64,000 bases of DNA from Zhengitettix transpicula. Lineage: Eukaryota > Arthropoda > Insecta > Orthoptera > Tetrigidae. Both the position numbers and the translations under genes were made by a program. The DNA lies in the NCBI GenBank assembly GCA_037074705.1, contig CM073593.1:16807001-16871000 (forward strand), in the 5' to 3' direction. This document shows, one piece after another, positions 45,028-56,251 of the stretch; position 1 is the stretch's first letter, and each line of letters opens with the position of its first letter. The notes beneath the pieces were generated by a model, which saw only the letters and a list, made by a program, of their open reading frames with translations, had not been told where the DNA came from and did no database searches.

Positions 45028-47736
45028 GATAAAAAAGGGTTGCATGATTTATAGTATTCATATTAAAATAACAATCATTTAACGGATGTTAAAGATAATA
45101 TTTTTCAACGATATTGTTTTATAAATTTACTATGAAAAAAAATGTTCAGGACGTACCGAAACGTCCTGCGAGAATTCACTTCCAGATTTAATATTTGCAA
45201 AATGTTATTTATGCAGAGATTTTACCCATTCATAAAAAAAATAATCTTGATATATTAAAATTTAAACATTGTCTCAGAAACTTAGGAATAAAAAATTTCT
45301 TCCGTTTCGTATTGGGAGATTATTCAAAGGATACAGAATTATGACTTCTCTAATTAAATTTTTAAAAGTCTCAGTAATTAATCGGATGGAGTTTCTTCTG
45401 TGCTGCATTTCTGAACTTCATATATCGGGTGATTGTTTAATAACGAATAATCATGGATCTTACCAAATTTCCCAAATTAATTAGTACGAGCAGTGTTTTG
45501 CAAGTCATATTGATACTATTCAATTCCTGGCAGACGTCGGAGGATGATTTTCTGTATCGCGACTTGTTACCGATTTCCCAGATTTTTCTGTCCTTCCTCC
45601 GATTTGGACTCTAGAAATCACGAAATTCCTTCTCCATTTCAAAGTTAATCAATCAGTGATATTTTTCTTTATATCTCATTGGTTGCCCTGAGCGAAGATG
45701 GACACCAATGAAATCTACTACATTTCCTGATAAAGGAAGTCCAATTTCTTTCCAGATGCTTAAAAAATTATTACATGCTTCCAGGAGTTAATTAGTTCGG
45801 CCTAATAATTTTGGCCGTCACTGGTAGCTCACTGGAGTGATCCTTTAAATCCCGTCAGTGACCCTCTTAACGCTTTTTGGAAATATGTCTGCGTAAAATA
45901 ACAATCATTACAACTATTATAAACTGTAATAATTATTTTAATTAAATTCTATTAATAGTAGTATTTAAAAAATTCTACTCAAATTAAGCTTCAGAAAATT
46001 GAAGGTGTAATGCAAAAAATATTTTGAAATTAAAAATCCATTTTGGTAATCAGATGAGTTATTTCAGAGTCGTCATTAAGAGCCTTCCGGCCGAAAATGT
46101 AGCCGTTAAAAATACTTCATGAGTTGATATTATTACGATCATTCGAGCAACTAACAGTTATGGCCGGGTAATGTACATTGCAAAGTGCTTTGTGCTAAAA
46201 GCTCCACTGCGACTGTTTTTCACTGCTCTGGAGTCACAATATCGTATTTTTATATTGTCAGGGTGAGCATTTCGCTTTGGGATAATGCCTCAATTAATCC
46301 TGGGTAATTAAAAGAAGTAATATCCAAATTTAGTTTGTATGTGTTATGATTAATTGCACATATAACTGTTGAATATTACTTTACCGTGCGTATTGCAATA
46401 ACTTTTATACCTGGTTATATTTTAGGCTTGGATATTGATAGAATGATTCTTAAATTATACAAATAAAACTTATTTGCAATTTATTATCAGTGAGAATTTA
46501 AAATTTAAAATTATCAACCAGTTTTTCCTTTAAACAAATTTTTTACATATTGGAAATTGCGAGCCGATGATATAAAATTCAAAATATTAACACTATCTCG
46601 GGAAAAAAATTCGTGGTATTAGAACACCTTAAACCAAAGCGTCATTTGACTTACAGTTGGTAAGAAATGTAATATGACTGTGTAAGAATAAGTGGATTTG
46701 GACCCAGGAAAAAATGCTTCGAAATCTAAGGGTTTTAATTTTAAATAAAGGGAAAAAAGGAAAAAAAAGGAATTGAGGTAATATTTGAATATATAATGTT
46801 AATTTATATATATATATGTATGTATAAAAATTGAATTAATTTATTTACCAACTGTGAAAAGTTATTATTTAAAATTACGATATATTTAACTATTATTTTA
46901 TTGTAACATATTTCATATAAATTAGTCGGTGCGAGCCGCCGTTTTGAAATGCAAAATAAACGTTAAACTCTAACGTAGGGCAAAAAAATCGCGGTATTAG
47001 AAACAACTTGAAATAAACCGTCGTTGGAATTCCAATTTACAAGAAAGTGTAATGAAAGTAAAATCGCGAGGTTTGCTTACATAACCTCGCCATTCATGCG
47101 GAATATTTTACGGTGACTGGTGACTTCAGGAAAAATAGCAAGCGGTGTTTCTCTGCTTCAATGATCGTCCAGTCGCGAAGTCAATTTTTCTGAACGGACA
47201 CTCACAGGTATGTAACGTAAAGTTTTGTCCTGCTTTCTTCGGTACTCTATGATGTTTAATTATTATTGTACGTGTGATCAAAACTATGATAACATTCCAA
47301 CATCTCCAAAAAGAAGACTGGCGAGTTTTTTTTCTCCCTTATAAATGACGTTCCCCTACCTAGAAAACCGTCACCCGTCTATTCCCCATATTACACACGT
47401 TGACTGAACGGTCAGGTTGTTTTCTACAGCTTACCATGAAATTCCCAAAAACTCCACTGATCGACAACACATGTTGTTACTAAAGCAAAACATTATTTTA
47501 AAATATATGAACAATTTACGGTGGTGGTACGGCCGTGTTACTTCCTTCGGATTCTATTCGAAATCCTTAGTTGAAATAATTAGACCGTCCATTAAATTCC
47601 CAAAATTATGTAGTTCTACCAAATTTGTAATTATCTCGACGGTTCAATTTTCATTTCCGTAAATTCGTGTACTGCACAACCGTATATGCATGTAGTTTCC
47701 TCCGCAACGCAATTAAATACGAGAGATTAAGAGACT
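45028..47736. other. AT-rich intergenic
   Basis: No gene supported. CAGGACGTACCGAAACGTCC at 45147-45166 resembles the GTACCGAAACGT half of the 19 kb ribozyme-like motif. Open frames at 45269-45484 and 47417-47662 show no known domain. Confidence 0.4.
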
Positions 47737-47985
47737 TTTAGTAGAAGATGTAGCGATTTAGTCAAACGTTTCGAACAGTAAGAAAAACTCTGTTCGTCAT
47801 CAGGGAGAGAAGAACACTCAGACACTCATTAAGAGCGACAGCTGTCCTAGTATATATAGTCCGAATGGTCCCCTAATGAATGTACGGACTTTCATGTTAC
47901 GTGTCTGAGTGTTGTTCTCTCCATGATGAGGAACAGAGTTTTCTTTACTGTTCGAAACGTTGGAGTAAATCTTGAAATCTTTTCT
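47737..47985. mobile_element. Inverted terminal-repeat pair with hammerhead-like cores (third family)
   Basis: The arms, about 85-90 bp, face each other. On the right arm (plus) CTCC (47919-47922) can pair with GGAG (47962-47965). Between them stand ATGATGA, G, a GAACAG/CTGTTC stem and GAAACGTT. On the left arm (minus) the core is CTGATGA, C, GAACAG/CTGTTC, GAAACGTT. The spacer holds AGTATATATAGTCC. This differs in sequence from family B but has the same layout. No coding remnant or target duplication was recognised. Confidence 0.6.
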
Positions 47986-48739
47986 GAACTTATAGACGAT
48001 TTTTCACGTCATCTCTTTAACCTAGCTTGTTTCTTTCACACTTTTGCTTTGTTTTTTTTCTCTCCTTTTCTTTTTTTTTCACCTTTCTGTCTCTTTCTTG
48101 CTCACCTTTCTACGGACAATGGAATATCCGAAAAATCTAAATTATAATGTCACCTCAACATTGCCAAATAATTTCAAGTCCAGATTAAAAGAACAATTTT
48201 GATATATACGTATTATATAATGAAGAGAATAAACAAATATGAAGAAATAAACAATGTGGACAGCTACGTCACAGAATTGCCAAGACATATAGGTCGAGAG
48301 GTTTCAGAAGACGTGTCGACAAACGATGGGTACAGGTCCTTTACGCTTAGGATGTTGGGGGTAAACCGGAGCTCGGTTCAACACGATCCTATGCTGCGGC
48401 AACTTGGTAGTGTTAAAACTATTCTAAAAACATTGACGCAAGGAAATATTGTACTCAGCTTATTCCAGTCTGCTAAGGTCTTTTTTTTTATGCTTCATCT
48501 GTTTCCCAAATAATTCGTCGCACAATTCTAGTCCATTCTCTAGCGTGTTATTATTCGCCCATTTAATTTCAACGTTCTGCTGCAGGACGGAAATAAAAGT
48601 CCTACAGTTTTTCATTTTTAGCATCAAAACTGGCAATTCTGTATTCTTAATTATATGGATGAATCTGATGAAGGAGTAATCTAAATAAAGGTTGTAGTAC
48701 CCTGCAAGTCTTGATGGCTTACTTAATATAGCTGTTAAG
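47986..48739. other. Intergenic; pyrimidine-rich tract
   Basis: A long C/T-rich tract spans about 48020-48110. Frames at 48199-48513 (104 codons) and 48449-48679 have no recognisable domain. No gene is supported. Confidence 0.4.
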
Positions 48740-49110
48740 ACGTCGGCGTGATGTACTCAAGCATGTATCAGTCTCGCCCTACCGTGACGAATGCCTTTGT
48801 TCATGGGGGGCGCGCTTACTTGGCGCCTTTAGCCTGGTCGTGAAGCAACACGTGCTCTACTCACGTGTGACCCGAAGCATGCATCCGGTTCCATGCTTGT
48901 GTTTACACGTCGGAGCACGAGCCGTCGCACGTGCAGGGAGTTCCTCCGCAGACTCACGTGCGGCGCGACGAGGTCAGCGTCGGTAAACCGCGTGGAAACC
49001 CTCTAACGGTTCATATTACTTACCTAGACAATTATGCCTGCAGCGAGCAACAGTAACGGACGTTCATGAGCACGCAAGCGGAACGTCGTTTAGTCCCTCA
49101 GTCCAGACAA
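48740..49110. promoter_or_regulatory. CpG-rich patch with four CACGTG motifs
   Basis: This is the most G+C- and CpG-rich patch of the window. Within 112 bp it has CACGTG at 48849-48854, 48862-48867, 48928-48933 and 48955-48960. CACGTG is the E-box bound by bHLH factors. No open frame, TATA box or exon is identifiable, so a distal regulatory element or promoter is only a possibility; a GC-rich repeat is the alternative. Confidence 0.3.
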
Positions 49111-49314
49111 CGGACTTCACAGACCTTGAGATTCGTCCTCCATGAGAAAAAGAGAGCGTCTCTCAGGAAAAACAAACAAGGGGCGTAAAGAATAGGATGT
49201 TGGAAACTGGGAGTATATCTCAAATCGAAAGGAGACAGCGTAGATTGTGTTGGTAGATCAAGATACATCGAGTTCTGTTCTCACCAGTTCCGTTTCTAGT
49301 AAGAGATTTTTTTT

Positions 49315-50072
49315 TATACTTGTAAATATATCAAACCACATATAAGTTTTCTTCATATCTTTATTATCTTAGATATTTAAACCACAGGAGCTTTCAGCTC
49401 CTTTGCCAAAATCATCTGGTCTTTTTTTTATAAAAAAACACTCATACATACATAATTTTACGTACAACATATATTTATTATTTTTTACATTACATTACAA
49501 TACATTTGCATTACTATTTTCAAACCTGTCAAATGTAAAATGTCTCCCATGATTTTCATTAAGAACATTAAGTCAATTTGATATTCATTCATAACATACG
49601 ATTACGTCTATCCCTGTATCTGGTTAGTCAAATTTCTCATACTTCAATTATATCAAACTCTTTCATTTACGATAATCGACTTAATATTTTCTATTACATA
49701 CATTTTTTATTACAAAATTTTCAGAAATTATTATTTCCTAAAATAATTTTAAAGCCTACTTATTCTAACATATATTGCAAATAACATATTTTTATTTCTC
49801 GCCATTAACTTTTATTTTTCCCAAGAGTAGTGTTATTTTGTGAAGGAAGAAAAATTGACTTAATACACTTAAAGCTCATGAAAGATATTTTAGGTATGAA
49901 AATACTAATTAAAATGTAATATAAAAAATAATAATTATATGTTGTATGTTCAAGTTGTTTAACAAACAGATGATTATGGCAAAGACTCCGAAATCTCCTG
50001 TAGTTTAAATATCTAAGAAAATAAAATAAATTAAGAGAATTTATATGTGGTTTGCTCTATTTACAAGTATAT
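49315..50072. mobile_element. Penelope-like family 2: long-spaced inverted terminal-repeat pair
   Basis: The left arm (49315-49419: ATACTTGTAAATATATCAAA, CCACATATAAGTTTTCTTC, CACAGGAGCTTTCAGCTCCT, CCAAAATCATCTGG) faces the right arm (49967-50072: CAGATGATTATGGC, GAAATCTCCTGTAGTTTAAA, TTTATATGTGGTTTGCTC, TACAAGTATA). The spacer is about 550 bp and AT-rich, with no identifiable protein. The terminal sequence matches the 44.7 kb unit. It is most simply a deleted element with facing termini. Confidence 0.65.
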
Positions 50073-51663
50073 ATACTCAAAAAAGGCTTTTCTTACTTCA
50101 CAGTGGTTTACGATTTTTTTACGAGAACATTTTACAAGACACCATAATTTATATTATTGTGGATACAAATTTTGATTTATTTTGGACTTAAAAGGGACTA
50201 TTAATTTATTACGTTAAACTTATACTTATAAAAAGGTATTGTAAACCTTGAACAGTATAAGCCAACAACAATCAACTCACAATTGTTTAAATTTTTCCAA
50301 TTATTTAGATATCAGTGTAAAATTATGATGATTATTAATTTATCTAACTGCTTAGAAACAATTTATACACTAATTACACAATTAAACAACTGCACAGGGT
50401 CCTGAACTCTGGCTCTTGTAGTAAAAGAGCAAAACCTGTACTCAATGGCATTAATGAAATATGATTTTTAAGATTAGTTACGTAGGATCGCCAATAACTT
50501 AATAATGGTAATATATTTCTCTAATTGGCATTAACTACGTATTGACAAAATTTATTTCAGAAAAGTTTTGACTCCAAAGAAGAATTACAGGACTGGTAAA
50601 TTTTATTAGCAATGATTAAAATTTGCCCTTTCAAATAAACGGCGGAAATCTGGAGAAATGCGGAATTCATAAAACTGAATTTTAAAACTTTCGGCATAAA
50701 ATATTAATGAACGTACCATCTGCATACGGACGACAGAAACAGAAAAAATTAACATTGTAAAGTAAGAGAAATTTCACTTCCAGACAACAAAACTGATTTC
50801 ATATTGTTTGCGTTAATTAAGTTCGTTACTTTGCTTTTTTTCCCCTCATACCTTCTCAATTCCACAGATGTAGGAGTGGAAATACATTAATGGATACGTT
50901 TCTTTAGAAGGTATTTGCACTGTACGGGCCCGTACTAGAAGCAAATGACGCATCTAACCTTCATTTATGCTAATATTGAGTACCGATGTAACCTTCACCA
51001 ATGCCGTCTATTCTCGCGTGCGGCTTTCTGCTATGTAAATTCTTCTACATGCTTACTCAGAAATTTTTCCCAAACGTAAAATATAGTCCAGCTCAATTTT
51101 GAGTGGGTTTAAATGGCCGTATTACCCTGTACGCTGATGTCAGTGCTAATGAAATTCTGTGGTTTCGCTTAACTGCGTGGATATACTAAGGCGAAGACTT
51201 TGTTGTATTCCGTTTACGTTTCAAGAAAAGTTTGTGAATCAGACCGTTGAAACTGTTATCATCATGCCTATTTGTAGAGAACCTATGCGTTTTTCTACAT
51301 TTCAAATCGGAAATCCTAATGTTCACTTTCACATAGCACCGGAGTCATTTTATTAAGTGTCTACTGTATTTTAATTATGCATTAAATTTTCTTTTGATCC
51401 TTAGTAATTAAAATAAATAACTTTAATTCTGTAATTTATGAATCTGTTAAAAAATTTACCCGTTCATTTCACAAAAGTTAATTTTGATTCTATCTCCCAA
51501 CAAATTTGCATTGTAATTAACGACCGCCATTTTAAATTTTTATTCGTTATATTTCATCCCATATGAATGTACGTCATTATACACAAAATAAAAAAATTAA
51601 CATCAGTTCAAATGTAAGTAATTATTACTAAAGAAATAAATGTAATTATTGACTACTGTCTGA
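50073..51663. other. AT-rich intergenic
   Basis: No gene seen. The 65-codon frame at 51159-51356 has no known motif. Confidence 0.45.
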
Positions 51664-52564
51664 GTGCCCGGCGTTACCCCGGTATTTATTTATATAATCC
51701 CGGAAAGGTATTTAATTCAACATTGATTTAACCAAAATCGCGAGCATAAAAAATTTTGAACATTTACATTTTACGCCCCTTAATAAACCAAGACGGAATG
51801 TTGATTTCATCATAGCCGTTATCTTGAATCACTGTACCTTAAACGAGTCAAGACATCTTGAGACAGTCATAAATTACTAAAAGACCAATATTAGCCCAGT
51901 AACTATATACATCTGACCGCGCAAAAAGCCGGGTATTTTTTTTCCAACAATAGTGAAAAACCAAGTTCACCAATTCGAAAGGCCTCGGGAAAAGTTTACG
52001 TGGCCTAAATACCACGAAATGTTAATCCTCTTTTCCGTTTTTCGATAATAGCAAAAGTATGAAGCATTATATTGAAAATAATGATCAGTAATCAATTGCA
52101 GAGAATAAAACTGTATCGAATGGTGTAACTGAGTAAGAAATTCGTTGAAAAGAAATGATTCGTCAAAGTTTTGACATTGGACGTCATTTTCGAAGAGAAT
52201 GAAGTTTGGAATACTTCAAGTGCTGATATCTCCAACATGATCGGCAGTAGACACTTTTGTGACGGAAAAAATGTTTTAGATAATTTAATTCCCTTTGAAA
52301 CGCACTGTCTGTTTTTTAAAAAATGCTTTTTCTATAGCGAAAAACTGAAAAGAGGTGCAAACTTTCGTGGTTTTTAAGCCACAGCAACGTTTTCCAACAG
52401 ATGCCAGTTGCAAAATAAATATGTCAGTTTTAGCTCGCGGAAGCCTTTTTTTCTAACACTGCAACTGTACGTACTCTGAAAGTGCCAACACAACTTCCGG
52501 TACATTAATACAAGTCTCCCGGTACAATGAGGCAAACAGAAATACTTCTGGGTTGATAGGGAGT

Positions 52565-52686
52565 AAGAAATATTCCCATTAACTTAAGAGAGTGAAAAAT
52601 AATCGCGGCTACTTAAAAGACTCGAAAATCCTCTCGCTACTAGTCTAAAAGAGTCTCGCGGTATATTATGCCAGACAAAAATATTT
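52565..52686 (+). repeat. Minisatellite of repeat E, first part
   Basis: Degenerate units of about 29 bp, such as AATATTCCCATTAACTTAAG plus AGAGTGAAA, then AATAATCGCGGCTACTTAAA. It continues beyond the RepA insertion at 53185. Confidence 0.7.
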
Positions 52687-52695
52687 TCCTCAGAA
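52687..52695. repeat. RepA target-site duplication, left copy
   Basis: TCCTCAGAA here and at 53176-53184; the duplicated target lies inside the minisatellite. Confidence 0.8.
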
Positions 52696-53175
52696 GGAGA
52701 GATACGAAAGGTTTACCTTTGGGGATGCCTTTTCCTCTCCGTTTTTGAACTAAGGTTCCACAAGCCGAGGAACCTCGGCCTGTTCTGAGAGGTGTATGTT
52801 CCGGGGTAACAGACCTTGGGCATAGGATAAGACTTGTCCTCTATTCCCATTAGTCGGCCAGCTGCCTACTAAATTGGTCGAGGCACGGAGAAGGGAATGC
52901 TGCGTCCCCACAGAAAACTCCTCTCCCGCTATCGGAAGGGCGTGGGACAAGTGCCTAATGCCCGACCTACCTGATGCAGGGTTTTCTAGAGTTTTCCCTG
53001 CATTTCTTTAGGCGAATGCCGGGTAGGATCCTTAAAATATAGCCCGGGGGCCCTAGTTAACCCTTCGCTACCTTCCTCTACCCTTCCGAACCCCCCTTTC
53101 AAATCCCTTCCTGTGCTATTAAAGGGGAGTTGCCCAACGTGACTTACCCTCACGTAGCATGTTGCCTTAAAAAAA
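52696..53175 (+). mobile_element. RepA retroposon copy 6, inserted into repeat E
   Basis: About 480 bp from GGAGAGATACG, AAGGTTTACCTTTGGGGATG through all consensus blocks to CACGTAGCATGTTGCC and A7. A 9-bp target duplication bounds it. Minus frames of 66 and 68 codons over it are repeat translations, not genes. The insertion is younger than the minisatellite it splits. Confidence 0.92.
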
Positions 53176-53184
53176 TCCTCAGAA
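53176..53184. repeat. RepA target-site duplication, right copy
   Basis: Second TCCTCAGAA; see 52687-52695. Confidence 0.8.
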
Positions 53185-53340
53185 AAATACAATCAGAAAT
53201 ATTCCTTTAAGAAGGACGAAATTATATATAAGTCTGTTAAAAGTTATCTCGGTGCAGTAAGAACATGAAAACTATTTTCTGGTAACCTATAACAGTCTGA
53301 AATACTCCTGGTACTTTAAGAGGGTCAAAAATATCCGGGG
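53185..53340 (+). repeat. Minisatellite of repeat E, second part
   Basis: Units such as GAAATACTCCTGGTACTTTA plus AGAGGGTC continue the array interrupted by RepA. Confidence 0.7.
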
Positions 53341-53465
53341 TGGTAGTCGTGTCTTACCCCCACAGTGTTTGTTTCCGGTTCAAAAGGAACATGTGAACAA
53401 AATTTTGTCCTTTTTTTTTCCTTCGCGTGTATATTTGTATGTGTAACATACATAAAAACACACAG
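53336..53465 (-). repeat. Repeat C, copy 3 (5' part, inverted)
   Basis: CACAGTGTTTGTTTCCGGTT plus CAAAAGGAAC is the reverse complement of the AACCGGAAACAAACACTGTG block. It runs on to ATACATAAAAACACACAG. Only the first part of the repeat is present. Confidence 0.7.
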
Positions 53466-53604
53466 TCAAATTTATTTATTAGAATGAAGAATATGGTATG
53501 TCATTAAAGTAAAATATATCCTGTTGTTGGATGGATTCTTAGTTGTCACTTTCTTCCTTAACAATCTGTAGTAAATAAATCATCCGTGGATTAGTAACAA
53601 AAAA

Positions 53605-54335
53605 ACGTTTAAAATGAAAAATTTACGTCTTTGAAAATAATGAATAAAAAAGATAGCCACTTCAGACACAAAAGTGATAATATAAATACCACTCAACGTT
53701 TCTGGGATCCTTGTGCCTTTCGTCAGGTGTGAAGAAGAGCCTAGAGAGACACAACTGCACTTGTCAGTTGACAACACTCAAAACCGACGAAAACGCAACG
53801 ACAATTGGAGAGCCGAAGGGTTACCGTAACAATAAGGGAGCAATGGCAATGGAAAAATAGAAGGTTTGAACGTAATAATAAGGAATCATAGCAATTATTG
53901 GGTTGCATAGTGTCTGTACATTAATAGCTGTGATGTTTGATTTAATGTGAAGTATCAGTGAAATTAGTCTGGAATTGTACCTGGTGTCAATGTCTAAAAT
54001 CTTAGCATTTTTTCCAATTAAATGTGTGTTTAGAATTGATAATATGTTTGGATACTACAGATTATTTATCAATGTGGAGTTTGATATCAGACATATGTCC
54101 CTTGATACGCGTATTAAGAGAACGTTTTGTTTGCCCTATGTAGCAGGAATTACAATTAGAGAAAGAGATTTTGTAAACAACAAAATTGCTGTAGCTTTCA
54201 AGTGGGTCCTTGTGGTTTTTAAGCTAGTATTAAAGGGTATTTATTAGTGGATCTGTAATTAATGGATATTTGATATTCTTTGAATATTTGGATAAATTTG
54301 TGATGTAGAAATTTGTAATAAGGGAGTACAAGAAA
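53605..54335 (-). mobile_element. Penelope-like family B copy, minus strand, 5'-truncated
   Basis: The left end is the terminal repeat (AAATGAAAAATTTACGTC, AAATACCACTCAACGTTTCT, GGGATCCTTGTGCCTTTCGT, CAGGTGTGAAG). The shared 3' UTR follows (CAACGACAATTGGAGAGCCG, TTACCGTAACAATAAGGGAG) and then the GIY-YIG relic. No facing arm is found on the right, where similarity ends near 54335, so the copy has one terminal repeat only. The interior closely matches the 7 kb unit. Confidence 0.85.
53975..54330 (-). pseudogene. Penelope-like GIY-YIG endonuclease fragment, copy 2
   Basis: The minus frame gives YKISFSNCNSCYIGQTKRS, then LNTRIKGHMSDIKLHIDK and a stop, and beyond it SVVSKHIINSKHTFNWKK and another stop. 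In R-I-K-G-H the Arg is kept but the usual Glu is Gly, the reverse of copy 1 at 7.2 kb, where Arg is lost and Glu kept. The upstream linker (IFKEYQISINYRSTNKYPL) contains a stop and a frameshift. The plus-strand 90-codon frame over this interval is only a shadow. Confidence 0.83.
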
Positions 54336-56001
54336 AAAATTTGACTCAGTAATTGCTACGAGCCTTATTACGCTAAAAAGACCGTTTGCCTGTTTTCCTC
54401 TTAATCGACATTGATAATTAACAAAAAAGAGAAAATAATTACGCCGTTAGAAAAAGACGTCAATCCGCGTCGAAACGACAGTCCTTTCAAATTATATGTT
54501 CTTAGTTGTTATTTGTCTATATGGCGTATTTAGAATTTTATTAGAAAAAACAGTTTGACGATTATTACGTTAACAAATTTCACTGTCTAAAAACTTTCCA
54601 TTTCAACCCTCATTATTTTCATACACGTGCACCATTCAATTTCGACATAGGAAACCTTTCTTTACTGCGTAACATGATATTAAGCATTCTGTTCTTTTTA
54701 AAGGCACCGCGTCGATAATTCTTAACACGTTTGATCAATTAATATGCGTACAAGTCGATTAAACGGTCGGTTAATTTTTAATGACTTCTGAAGAATGCGT
54801 TGCGTGGTTACGGTAAAATTCATTATTAAGCTTTAAGAGTACTTACTCAGGAGATCTAAGTGGCAAAGCCGTAAATCACAATGTTAGGAGTGAAGTATTG
54901 CCGGTGGTGAGCATAAATACAGGACCAGCAGCCCCCCCAGGGGCCTTCGAACACGCAATCATTTATTACACGAGGACTACTTAGCTCGTAGCCTCTTCCA
55001 CAAACAAAGAATCTCTCATTTGCATGCAACGTTTATTCAGCGTTACGATTTCTCTGTCTGATAACCAGTCTACGAGCTTCTCAATCTTGCATTTAAAGGT
55101 GATGGCGCATCTGTGACGCGGTGCCCCACAACATTTTGGAAGGACAGGTGCATCTACGACTATTAATAATTATCTGATACGTTAAAATTAAAATATTACT
55201 GGACATAATGCAGAAAAAATTAATAACTGACGAAGCAATAATTTATAAATAAATTTTGAGTAAAATAAATGATTGGTCTGTTGATTTATATAATATTATT
55301 TTTTGGAAAATATAAACGGGAGATCCGTGGCATTATATACTAAATATTCACAATACTTCATTAAATTATTTTTTGTTTTTAAATAAACAATCATTCACAT
55401 CTCTTTTAACAATTAAAGTATGCCTATTATTATAGTGGAAACGTCGTGATGGAAACTATTAAATTTTTTTCCGTCTTGGTGGGCCGTTCAAAATGTCCTG
55501 TTACACGAATTCTCGGCAGATTATTTTTAATTGAACACAATTCATTCCTCTTCGCGTGTTTAAGTTCCCTATGAAATACGAGAATCGAAACGACATTGTT
55601 TAATAAGTATATTGTAATAAACAAAAAGTAATACCAAATATAAATGAATTGATTGGCTACACGTTGAGGCGCCATTTATGTAATTCTCAGTAATAAAAAA
55701 CAATTAATTAAAAGGAAATTAATATGATGAAGAACTAGCATGAATAAAACATTTATTACAACTGACACAACAATTAATTTATTTAAAAACAAATATAATT
55801 TACAAAAGAATTACTCGTGTTTTTTACAACAATTTATTATAAATAACAGAATTTTTTTCCTTTACTCAGGGTCTTTACTGGGCCTTTTAAATAAAGAACA
55901 TTTATTCTCCTTTTAAACAATTAATTTACATTTTACTATTGACAAATATTTTAATAAAATTCGAAATGAAATCGAAATCTGACTATATTTTACCTTTAAT
56001 G
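54336..56001. other. AT-rich intergenic
   Basis: No gene supported. At 54448-54482 AGAAAAAGACG, TCAATCCG, CGTCGAAACGAC has the stem-GAAAC layout of the Penelope-type termini and may be another relic. The 81-codon minus frame at 55675-55430 has no known motif. Confidence 0.4.
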
Positions 56002-56007
56002 ACTCTC

Positions 56008-56245
56008 GCCATCGGAAGGGCGTGGGACAAGTACCCAATGCCCGACCTACCTGATGCAGGTTATTCTAGGGTTTGTCCTGCATTACTTTTAGGCGAATGC
56101 CGGGTAGGATTCTTAAAATATAGGCCGGGGGCCCTAGTTAACCCTTGGCTACCTTCCTCTACTCTTCAACATCCCCCTTTCAAATCCCTTCCTATGCCAC
56201 CATTTGGATTACCCTAATGTAGCCTGTTACCTAAAAAAACAAAAA
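56008..56245 (+). mobile_element. RepA retroposon copy 7 (5'-truncated)
   Basis: It starts near GCCATCGGAAGGGCGTGGG and runs through CTGATGCAGGTTATTCTAGG, GGCCGGGGGCCCTAGTTAAC to GTAGCCTGTTACCTAAAAAA. ACTCTC at 56002-56007 and 56246-56251 may be a short target duplication, but part of it overlaps the consensus. The 92-codon frame over it is a repeat translation. Confidence 0.82.
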
Positions 56246-56251
56246 ACTCTC

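Larger units (their letters stand above)
51664..53340 (+). mobile_element. Repeat E, copy 3, interrupted by RepA
   Basis: It starts GTGCCCGGCGTTACCCC, then GGTATTTATTTATATAATCC and CGGAAAGGTATTTAATTCAA, as in copies 1 and 2. The minisatellite lies at 52565-52686 and continues at 53185-53340 after the RepA insertion. A 68-codon frame at 52171-52377 has no known motif. The far end is not defined; repeat C begins right after. Confidence 0.55.

Noticed and set aside
5251..50072. CRISPR-like array made of the inverted repeats
   Set aside because: The repeats face each other in pairs, differ by family and are scattered. There is no array of direct repeats with uniform spacers, and the sequence is eukaryotic.
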